DNA of 64,000 bases from Xenopus tropicalis (lineage: Eukaryota; Chordata; Amphibia; Anura; Pipidae): positions 83,849,410 through 83,913,409 of the forward strand of contig NC_030683.2 of NCBI RefSeq assembly GCF_000004195.4, written 5' to 3'. The notes under the pieces are model-generated. The model had not been told where the DNA came from. It ran no database searches and saw only the letters and a list, made by a program, of their open reading frames with translations. Positions within the stretch are counted from its first letter, which is position 1; the number at the start of each line of letters is the position of its first letter. The position numbers were made by a program, and so were the translations under genes. Shown here piece after piece: positions 24,669 through 33,310 of the stretch.

Positions 24669-25079
24669 GGCTGGTGTCACACTGGGCAGATTCTTGGCCT
24701 GGGGATAAAGAGTGGCCCAGAATCCGCCCCTGCGCTTGAAAAATTTGATAGTTGTGACTGCATCAGGAGAGATTGTGTTGGCTCAGGTGCAGCAATCGTG
24801 GGTGCAGTCACACAATAATTCACCCTTATAGATAAAATAAATACCAAACAAGTAGCTGCTAGATACCTCATATATTAATATAAAAACAAGGTGTTACATG
24901 ACAAAACAAAAAATAAGCAACAGTAGTCAAAATAATTCTATTCCCTTTTCAGCTGTGTGCAGTGTGTAGCCACACTAGGCAGAATTCATCATGAAACTGC
25001 TTCCGTATGCAAATGCAAAGCACAAGTGTAGGGGCAGATTCTCGGCCTGCAGATAAAAGCACCCACTGTGGCATTAGCC
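24669..25079. mobile_element. PIF/Harbinger-type MITE with TAA duplication
   Basis: The left end GGCTGGTGTCACACTGGG and right end CCCACTGTGGCATTAGCC are imperfect inverted repeats. A TAA lies directly outside both ends (24666-24668 and 25080-25082), the target size of PIF/Harbinger elements. 411 bp, non-coding. Its right boundary is also the insertion point of the SPIN composite. Confidence 0.68.
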
Positions 25080-25084
25080 TAAAG

Positions 25085-25270
25085 CAGTGGTTCTCAACCT
25101 TCCTAATGCCGCGACCCTTTAATACAGTTCATCATGGTTTGGTGACCCCCAACCATAAAATTATTCCTAAGACTATCGGAAATATGTGTTTTCCAGTGGT
25201 CTTAGGCGAACCCTGTGAAAGGGTCGTTCGACCCCCAAAGGGGTCCCGACCCACAGGTTGAGAACCGCTG
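25085..25270 (+). mobile_element. SPIN-like hAT MITE, copy 1
   Basis: Begins CAGTGGTTCTCAACCTTCC, ends GGTTGAGAACCGCTG, and includes CTGTGAAAGGGTCGTTCGAC. These are hallmarks of the SPIN hAT family, known for horizontal transfer among tetrapods including Xenopus. 186 bp; differs from copy 2 at three positions. Internally deleted and non-coding. Confidence 0.9.
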
Positions 25271-25682
25271 CCCTACAGAAATAGGGGTTGGTAGCACTAG
25301 GTAGGTACCTAATATATAGGGGTAGAGACAGGGGAAAGTGTTGGAAGGGTTACTGCCTGCCCTGCTCTCATTTCCCTACAAAAATAGGGGTTGGTAGCAC
25401 TAGGTAGGTACCTAATATATAGGGGCAGAGACAGGGGAAAGTGTTGGAAGGGTTACTGCCTGCCCTGCTCTCATTTCCCTACAGAAATAGGGGTTGGTAG
25501 CACTAGGTAGGTACCTAATATATAGGGGTAGAGACAGGGGAAAGTGTTGGAAGGGTTACTGCCTGCCCTGCTCTCATTTCCCTACAGAAATAGGGGTTGG
25601 TAGCACTAGGTAGGTACCTAATATATAGGGACAGAGACAGGGGAAAGTGTTGGAAGGGTTACTGCCTGCCCTGCTCTCATTT
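25271..25682 (+). repeat. Four-copy 103-bp tandem repeat between the SPIN copies
   Basis: Units start at 25271, 25374, 25477 and 25580, each with CCCTACAGAAATAGGGG (the second reads CCCTACAAAAA), and are almost identical. An 8-base start of a fifth unit (CCCTACAG) directly precedes SPIN copy 2. Near-identity implies recent amplification. I see no protein frame or spacer pattern that would suggest another repeat class. Confidence 0.95.
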
Positions 25683-25690
25683 CCCTACAG

Positions 25691-25876
25691 CAGTGGTTCT
25701 CAACCTTCCTAATGCCGCGAACCTTTAATACAGTTCCTCATGGTTTGGTGACCCCCAACCATAAAATTATTCCTAAGACTATCGGAAATATGTGTTTTCC
25801 AGTGGTCTTAGGCGACCCCTGTGAAAGGGTCGTTCGACCCCCAAAGGGGTCCCGACCCACAGGTTGAGAACCGCTG
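25691..25876 (+). mobile_element. SPIN-like hAT MITE, copy 2
   Basis: 186 bp with the same ends as copy 1 and the same orientation. Left flank CCCTACAG is tandem-repeat sequence; right flank GCCTAAAG matches the left flank of copy 1. Confidence 0.9.
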
Positions 25877-25884
25877 GCCTAAAG

Positions 25885-26710
25885 GAAGGTGTCACCTGCG
25901 CATGACTCTGGGACTCTACAGGGGTTAAACTCAGTCACCTTACACACAGGTTAGACTAACATCTAACTAGATGCCTCAAACATACCAATGCCCAGAAAAT
26001 CTATTCATTGCCACAATCATTAATTAACAGGCTATATAAACCTAGTATGTATATCTCCCAGCTCTCTAGAACAGGTAATATTTCACAATACACAAATGTA
26101 CTGTATCACACTCTCTCTCACTGCTGTTGGGGTTAGCTACTACTAATTCAGCAAGTACGCTAGCAGCGAAAGGGTTAAATTACAGTCAAACACTCTCCCC
26201 CCGCTAGCAGTCCCCTAGATAATTAGCAAATAAACAGATAACTTTCCCTTTCCACCTTCCTTTTTTTATTTAATATTACAAAAAGTAACAGTGGACATTA
26301 AAATGTGCAAACCAGTATATAAAATAAAAGGGAATAAAACACAGATAAACCCTTAGTATGCTATCAAGCTGAAAATTTCCTTTGTGTTCTTGCGAGGCAA
26401 GGGTTGGAAAACTGGGCACACCCCCAACAGAATTAGGTCTTCAGGTAGGAGCTGCTATGGCTAGGTGTAACCCTCTTTTTATGGCCTGATGGGACATTCT
26501 CCCCTCACTCTCATTACCTTATGCATGAGGAGGGAGTGTCCAGGAAAGTGTCATTTATGCCCCTCTTAGGTGGTTGTTGGTTTTAGGCCCATTTTCTGTA
26601 ATATAATATTGGGACTTGCCAGTTTAATTACAAAAAAATGTTGGCATGCTGTGATTCATACATGAACAATCAGAATGATAACCAGCAAGCCTAGGTTCAC
26701 AGCACCTTCC
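25885..26710. other. Non-coding stretch, no recognised element
   Basis: AT-rich, no gene signature or defined repeat end. Confidence 0.45.
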
Positions 26711-26713
26711 TAA

Positions 26714-27007
26714 AGGGCCGTGGCAGACGGGGATATTAGTCACCCACGACAAATCTCCCTTGTGACAGGGCGACTGATCTCCCCGAAATGCCATCCCGCT
26801 GGTGAGAATTGAAATTGCCGGTGGGATCACATACGCGGCACCAAAAACGCAGAAATTTCCTCTCCAGGCAAGTTTGCGATTTCAGCGCCGCGTGTTCGAT
26901 CCCCTCAGCGATTTACATTCTCGCCGATGGGATAGCATTTCGGCCGTGTCGGCCGTGACAAGGGAGATTTGTTGCGCAGTGACTAATCTCCCGTCTGCCA
27001 CGGGCCT
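26714..27007. mobile_element. PIF/Harbinger-type MITE (GGCCGTGGCAGACGGG ends)
   Basis: AGGGCCGTGGCAGACGGGG at the left and CCCGTCTGCCACGGGCCT at the right form long inverted ends that continue into ATTAGTCACCC / GTGACTAATC. TAA flanks both ends (26711-26713 and 27008-27010). 294 bp, CpG-rich, non-coding. Matches an abundant Xenopus Harbinger MITE type. Confidence 0.85.
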
Positions 27008-27036
27008 TAATCTACAGACATGCAGTTCTCTCAATA

Positions 27037-27880
27037 GTGCCCTTAAGTCTCCCCATATTTCACCTGTTCAGAAGGTCTGAAGCCAAACACGGAGAAAAAA
27101 CACTGAGCTGGGTTGAGAAGATTCCCATAATGCAACGCTCCTTCCCAGACTTGGCGACTTGGGACTGTAGGCGGCACATGCGCATTGCATTTCAGAGACA
27201 GAAGAGAAACAGGCGCGCTCCCCTCTTCTCCCCTCCCCTTCACTGGCCCCTGTGACACGGGGGAAGCAGCAGCTGAAGAACAACCTGCAAGCGCAGCGGG
27301 TAGCTGCGGGGGGGGGGGAGATACCAAGTAACACAGAGTGACAGAGCAGTACGAGGCTGGGGGGGGGGATACCGAGTAACACAGAGTGACAGAGCAGTAC
27401 GAGGCTGGGGGGGGGGGGATACCGAGTAACACAGAGTGACAGAGCAGTACGAGGCTGGGGGGGGGATACCAAGTAACACAGAGTGACAGAGTAGTAAGAG
27501 GCTGGGGGGGGATACCAAGTAACACAGAGTGACAGAGTAGTAAGAGGCTGGGGGGGGGATACCAAGTAAAACAGAGTGACAGAGCAGTACGAGGCTGGGG
27601 GGGGGTTGTGATACCGAGTAACACAGAGTGACAGAGCAGTACGAGGCTGGGGGGGGGGATACCGAGTAACACAGAGTGACAGAGCAGTACGAGGCTGGGG
27701 GGGGGGATACCAAAGTAACACAGAGTGACAGAGTAGTACGAGGCTGGGGTTGTGATACAGAGTAACACAGAGTGACAGAGCAGTACAAGGCTGTCCCAGG
27801 GTGGGAAGGTGACTGACTGGACAGTAGAACCGAGCGGGGGAAAATCCAAGATGGCGGCCGTGTCAGACTGCAAATACTGT
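27037..27880. promoter_or_regulatory. CpG-rich promoter-like island
   Basis: GC-rich sequence in an AT-rich window, with promoter-type motifs: TTCCCATAATGCA at 27123-27135 (ZNF143/STAF-like), CACATGCGCATTGC near 27175-27188 (NRF1-like), and CAAGATGGCGGCC at 27847-27859 (a strong YY1-type element overlapping an ATG). The frame from that ATG (27851) reads MAAVSDCKY and meets a GT at 27879, which could be a tiny first exon with a splice donor; no later exon can be identified. A minisatellite sits inside the island. Strand and target gene are unknown. Confidence 0.4.
27321..27795. repeat. Ten-copy minisatellite with G-tracts (46-52 bp unit)
   Basis: Units begin ATACC(A/G)AGTAACACAG at 27321, 27369, 27419, 27466, 27512, 27559, 27611, 27659, 27707 and 27755. 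Each continues GTGACAGAG(C/T)AGTA, then GAGGCT and a G-run of about 7-11. Length differences lie mainly in the G-runs and in a TTGTG variant in two units. All minus-strand frames stay open through it because the unit has no stops there, which does not indicate a protein. Confidence 0.95.
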
Positions 27881-29982
27881 AAAGTTAAAAGGCAATTTTG
27901 GGGAGAAGTTTGCATTATTTTAAAAAATAAAGGTGACAATTTGCTACAAGCAAGGGGGCTCTACAATATATTAGGGGCTAAAGTAGAAGCATTTCCTTGC
28001 TCTTTAATAAAATGAAATCATACTGTATGTCTTATGCCTATGGACTTTATGGGCAGGTTAAAAGTGACTCGGATGTAAAATTCCTGAACTCTTTAACTAA
28101 ATACAGGGTTGGTATTTACACATAATTGGGGGCAATGTAAGTCTCTGCCCAGAACTGTACCTGCAAATAATAAATTACCCCTAATATATTTATCTTAAAT
28201 AAACTAGTGTAAATATATCTTGATGGCAAAACAGTCCTATTTTTTATATTTAAATGTTTTATTCTAGCCTTAAGGCATGGTCTTCATGAAAAAATCAGTA
28301 GGAAGCATTAAAAAATACCGTAACTCTCTAAAATAGGCATCACAAACCTTTAATGGCTATAAGACCTGCTATATGGTAAACAGCATGATGAAACATTAAC
28401 ATGTAGCCTGTCTTGAAAGTATTATTGTTCATAGCAAAGGTTTCAAATATAAAACAGTTGATGAAGCAAAATACGTATTTTTAAGCTGCGTTAGAAATAT
28501 TAATATCTTGTTTTCATTCATACTATATAAATGTAGTGCCATCGCGTGTAATGGCAAGTAGAAGGATATAAGTAACAAGAGTTATTGGTTGCTGTTTGTG
28601 TTTTTATTATTGCAGGAGTTTTTTTTAATTTTTTTCCATTGGTCATATGATTTGTAGATGAATATGATTTCAAAATGCTATTGATAGACACTGAGTAAAA
28701 GCAGCTGATGCTGCATCATGAAGACTGAGTGGGGTAGATCCACCTGAATGGTAAAGCAATACCCGGAATTTCTAGGCACCGATAACAGAGAAGTGACATC
28801 TTTTTTTGCTGTGTGACCATATCAAGTTGCATGTATGCGTGAGTTGTACTTAGACAAGTGAGATCAAAAAGCAAAGCAAGAGATGTACTAATGTGAAACT
28901 TTGCATGAAGTCACTTTTGATCATGCTACTGATAGTTGCTGTGCTGTATGAGATACAGTACTAAACAAACATCCTGGCTATTAGCAAAATAGCAATATGT
29001 TTACAGCACTTCTTACATACAGTATACTAAGGGCTTAAAAGAAAGTCTTAGAACATAAAATGTTTGAATCCATGCTTGGATCTAAGATGCACTAATATAT
29101 TATAGAAATATTTATAAATATATTAGTAATAACTAGTAAACAATATACTTGTCTTTTTTTGCAGGATTTGCTACATATATTTAAATGTGTATAGCTTAAG
29201 ATGGCTTAAATTGCTGTGATTTTATAATGTTAGCTAGTCCCCACCATAACATGGTGCTGGGTGCATTAACATGATATAGGTGCTCAAGGGATTTACTATT
29301 TCATTGCCCTAAAGAAGAGCTTCATGTTCATTATTATGTTTTGTGGTGATAATTATATCAGTCAGGTATAGTTAAAGGGACAGTGTATCTTCTACTGATG
29401 ATATTATGAAACAGGGCCTGGGAAGAGTGTCCTCATTCAGAAAGAGAGCCAGTTAATGTTATATCTAATTTTCCGTTGAGACATGTTACTAATATGTTGT
29501 GGATGAAAATAACCTTGTTAACAAAACAATGGGTCTAATTACTAGCAAGGATTATGGGTAATGTCAGGGCTTCTAACTGTACCTAGAAATTGCTGAAAGG
29601 AATTTAAACTTGGTGAAGTGGTTGAGTTTGTTTAGTGATACCTTTTATGCCATAAATTGATGTTCTGAATATGTGCAATTACACATATAAAGAGTTATCT
29701 GACACTGCAGAATGTGAGATGGGCTCCCCTTGTATACAACCCATTGGTTCTGAAGATGACCAGTACTGGGGGTAAATAATGATTAGGCATCATTACAGCA
29801 GCCTAACAAAAATATTTAAATATGTGTGGAAACATTATTAATTCTGCAGAAATTGTCACAACATCATCTGTATAAATAGATGTACAAACAAAGCAACTGT
29901 GCATATCATTCATAATAACATTGCCAGTCTTCCAGTCCACTGAACACAGATTTGATCTGTCGGTTGATGAGGAAGTGCTGGT
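27881..29982. other. Non-coding stretch, no recognised element
   Basis: AT-rich. If the island upstream is a real promoter this could be first-intron sequence. No exon or repeat end stands out. Confidence 0.45.
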
Positions 29983-31563
29983 TTAAAGAACTAAACCTTA
30001 AATATTAATATGGCTAAAAATGACATATTTTATATATTGAACTACACCAGCATCTAAACAGCAACAATGATCCAGGTTTTCAAACTAGTGACAGGAGCTC
30101 CCCATCCTGGCTTTTGTTAGAAGTGTCAGTGACACTGCACACACTCAGTGTGCTCTGGGCAGCTGTTGAGAGCTAAACTTAGGGGTTGTCGCAAATTATC
30201 CATCAGAGTATGAGGTTGGCCTGTCATACAAGCTGATGCAACAGGGCTGATCATTAAATTCTGATAATAGTCGCACTGGTGTCAGAGCTGTAATGTAGTA
30301 ATTATCGGAATTATTTTCTAATGAGCCTTATATTGTGACATTTCTATTCTACACTATATTCTATACAGTATATTTTGAGTCGATCCCTAAGCTCAGTAAC
30401 TGAAAGCAGCACAGAGCATGTGCAGTTAATCAGCAATGAGAAGGTGGGCAGCTACTGGTGGCACCTATGGAGGCACACATCTTCCTTGCTAAAGTGCTGT
30501 GGTTGCCTTGGTCTGGTACAGACATGGCCACCATCAGAATCTTTGGGGCCCCAAACTAGTTGTTTATATGGGCCCCCTATGAACACAAACACGCAGTACC
30601 AACATTTTGGCCCAGGTCACTTGTGTGTGCAATATAAACAGGTGATATTACTTTATAATTAGCAAGTAATGTGCTAATAAACAGTCACTTCATTGGGGGT
30701 CAGTGGAGTTTGCCCTAGGTTTATCCTCTTCCCACCTACCTGACCCTCCTCTGAGTTGTCATTGCTTGTTATGGAAGTTATGTCAATTTTTGCTTACGTT
30801 ATGAGTTTAGGGGCCCAATGATATTATTGTGGGGCCCAATAACTAGTCAGTAATAGTTCATAAAAATAGTAACAATAATTAATGTGTTCACAAGCCAATA
30901 TTTTCATTGGGGGATCAGTGGAGTCTATACGTAAGTTATGTAAGTTTCTTTGAAATTAACGTAAGCTTTTGCATAAGTTACATAAACTGCATAAGAACTA
31001 GGGCCCAAAAACTAGTCAGAACTAGTGCATAAAATAGTAAAAATAATGTGCTAATAAGTCAGTATTTTAATTGGGGTGGGGGGTCAGAGGAGTGTATCTG
31101 TAAGTTACTTTGAAAGTAACACAAGTTTTTGCATAAGTTACATAAATTGCGTAAGTGAATGGACATAGTGATGTTGTTGGGACCCAATAACCAGTCATTC
31201 CCTTGCTGTAAAGTTCATGTAGAAGATGCTGATATAATTCAGTAAATAGATCCCAATATAAACAGTTGTCGTTACTCTATAATAAGCAGTTCATATTAAT
31301 AGTTACTATGAATCAGTTTATTGGGGGAATTTACGTTAAGGTTTTTAATTCATTGGGGGTCAGTGGAGTTTGTCCCTGAAAAGCTTCTCTCCATTGTCTT
31401 TTGCTTGATATTTAAGTTACTTAAGTTTCTAGTTAAGTTACGTAGTTTACTAGGCAGTTCTCTCTTCCCATGATGGTGGCCCTGGATACAGAACCCCAAA
31501 ACATAATAATTTTTTTCTAGCCTACTTCTTTAGTTTTAGTTTTAGCTTTAGTTCTCCTATAAG
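29983..31563. mobile_element. T2-type MITE (inverted copy) interrupted by a hAT element
   Basis: Begins TTAAAGAACTAAACC, and its blocks match the 14491-15079 element in reverse order (GGGCAGCTGTTGAGAGC, CAGTAACTGAAAGCAGC, GGTCTGGTACAGA). After 30523-31484 it resumes with TAGCCTACTTC and ends TTTAGTTCTCCTATAA, a one-base-altered terminus. Outside the insertion it is about 620 bp. Confidence 0.8.
30523..31484. mobile_element. hAT-type element nested in T2, with internal repeats
   Basis: The ends CATGGCCACCATC and GATGGTGGCCCTG are inverted with one change. Flanks GGTACAGA (30515-30522) and GATACAGA (31485-31492) are an 8-bp duplication with one change, and the host T2 sequence continues correctly on both sides. 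The 962-bp interior repeats the motif CATTGGGGGTCAGTGGAGT about four times (near 30692, 30905, 31070, 31351), along with GCATAAGTTACATAAA. No transposase frame. Confidence 0.82.
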
Positions 31564-31886
31564 TGCAATTCATATGAAAAATATCAGAATGTTAAAGTGA
31601 TTTTGCCTTATAATCAGCATAATATAATTTACGTGTATTGTTTAAAAGTGCCAGTCATCACTGGCAGAAGAGAACTTCTATGCACAGATTTGGTATGGCA
31701 GTTTAGCTCATTTAGACCATGTTTGCTGACGGATTGGGAAACTATATTAGCCTGCTGTCCAGTTTTCTCACGCCTTCCTGTTGGATTGCAGTTATATTAG
31801 AAAGAGGATATTATTAAGCTATTAAACTAGTCTACTAGTGACTTTCAGTTACTCTGTTAACTTGCTTTCTACAGTCCAGTGAAAAT
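31564..31886. other. Non-coding stretch, no recognised element
   Basis: About 320 bp with nothing recognisable. Confidence 0.4.
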
Positions 31887-32090
31887 TAGGGATGCATTGA
31901 ATCCCAGTTCGGGATATGGCCTTTTTCAGCAGGATTTTGATTTGGCCGAATTCATGCACCTGGCCAAACCGAATCCTTAAAATCACGGGTTTTTTTATCA
32001 CATAAAGACAGAAGTTGAAAATTCACATATGTAAATTCAGATTTGGTTCGGTATTTGGCTGAATCTTTTACAAACGTAAAGTTTCTAATA
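31887..32090. mobile_element. hAT-like MITE remnant (TTAGGGATGCA family)
   Basis: Starts TTAGGGATGCATTGAATCC and contains CGGGATATGGCC and GGCCAAACCGAATCC, typical of the frog family whose ends read TAGGGATGCACCGAATC. The right end (GGCTGAATCTTTTA) is degraded, so no duplication can be scored. Confidence 0.6.
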
Positions 32091-32600
32091 TAAAGTTATA
32101 TCTATCTAATAGCAGAGTTCCCACTTACTGTATTCCACATTTCACTTCTTTGCAGCCTTAAATACATATTCAGAAGTCCTAAAGTTTGCTATGGGCAGAT
32201 ACTCCCCCTGTTGGTTTCCTGGTTTTTGACTATAAATAAAAAGTTGTACAGCTTTGCTTTTTTATAAATACTGGGCAGCTTTACACCAGTGCAGTAACCC
32301 ATAGCAACCAATAAAACCCTTATTTCTACTTGCAGCAGACTGATCAAAGCTATTTGCTGCCATGGGCTGTTGCCCAACGTGACCGTGAATGCCATCCCTT
32401 AGTGATTTAGCTGTCATCCAGTGTTTTTATTTTTTGTGCCTAAGACGTCAACAAACATGCTGTTATCTTCTATTTCTGTGCTATACTTCTTTGCAGAAGG
32501 AAGGACTGGTGGTGGACTTGTGCTTTTTGTAGGACCCATGCCCTTTTAACCATTTATTAAATCTGCTTTGGTCCTGTACATTATTAATATATGTTTACAA
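32091..32600. other. Non-coding stretch with possible old repeat
   Basis: CAGTGCAGTAACCCATAGCAACC near 32290-32312 recalls a common Xenopus dispersed sequence, but no ends can be drawn. Confidence 0.35.
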
Positions 32601-33310
32601 TACAGGTATGGGACTCTGTATCCGGGAACCCAAAATGCAGAAAGCTCCAAATTAAAGGAAAACTATACCCCCTTATTATGTGATAATAAGTCACCTATTA
32701 AAGAATCTTGCCAAACTGGAATATATATATATATCAGTAAATATTGCCCTTTTACATCCTTTTCCTTGATCCACCATTTAGTGATGGGCTGTGCGCTCCC
32801 TAAGAGATCACATGACCAGAAATAATGCAGCTTTAACTGTAACAGGAAGAAGTGTGGGAGCAAAAGAGAGAATTCTGTCCATTAATTGGCTGATGTGACC
32901 TAGCATGTTTGTGTGCACTGTGAATCCTATGATCCCAGGAGTTGGCCCTTAATTCTTTAAATGTCAATTTTCTATTTAGAATTACCCAATAGCATTTACT
33001 ACTAAAAAACTATATTTTTATGAAAATGGTTTATTTAGATGAAGCAGGGTTTTATAGACACCTATATAGTATAGTTTTCCTTTAAGGAAAGACCATCTCC
33101 CATAGACCCCATTTTAAGCAAATAATTTTCCTTTTTCTCTGTTATAATAAAACAGTGCCTTGAAATTGATCCTTATTAAGCTCCATGAATTAAAAATTAG
33201 TAGCAAAAAATTATGCTATTGGGTATATTTAATGTTTAAATGATTTTTGGTGACACAAATTACGCAAAGATCCTTTATCTAAAACCTCCAAATAATGTAT
33301 CCTATACCTC
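32601..33310. mobile_element. Palindromic MITE, TACAGGTATGGGATC family, split by T2
   Basis: Left part TACAGGTATGGGACTC to AGCTCCAAATTA (32601-32655). The right part resumes at 33086 with GGAAAGACCATCTCCCATAG and runs to a degraded CCTATACCTCTA near 33310. The split lies exactly at a TTAA. Confidence 0.8.
32652..33085. mobile_element. T2-type MITE nested at TTAA
   Basis: TTAAAGGAAAACTATAC at the left and GTATAGTTTTCCTTTAA at the right are perfect inverted ends with TTAA on both sides. 434 bp, with a short TA run at about 32721-32735 and no coding frame. Related to the copies at 39590-39830 and 52347-54052. Confidence 0.88.

Larger units (their letters stand above)
25085..25876. mobile_element. 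Composite SPIN structure (SPIN / 103-bp repeats / SPIN)
   Basis: Two 186-bp SPIN-like copies in direct orientation enclose four 103-bp tandem units. The outer flanks are identical: GCCTAAAG at 25077-25084 and 25877-25884. The inner flanks are also identical to each other: CCCTACAG at 25271-25278 and 25683-25690. Neither copy carries matching duplications on its own two sides. The 792-bp block as a whole therefore has the perfect 8-bp duplication of one hAT insertion event, as a bacterial composite transposon would. An alternative is integration of a repeat-plus-SPIN circle by recombination into a resident SPIN copy. Confidence 0.85.

Noticed and set aside
25271..25690. Evenly spaced repeats considered as a CRISPR array
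   Set aside because: Head-to-tail 103-bp units without distinct spacers, in eukaryotic DNA.
27851..27878. Possible first coding exon starting MAAVSDCKY
   Set aside because: Only nine codons, with a non-ideal donor and no identifiable next exon; kept as a promoter-island comment, not a gene.
27043..27939. Minus-strand open frame of 298 codons, with parallel frames in the other two phases
   Set aside because: All three phases stay open because the minisatellite unit lacks stops on that strand; the translations are repeats of one short string with proline runs.
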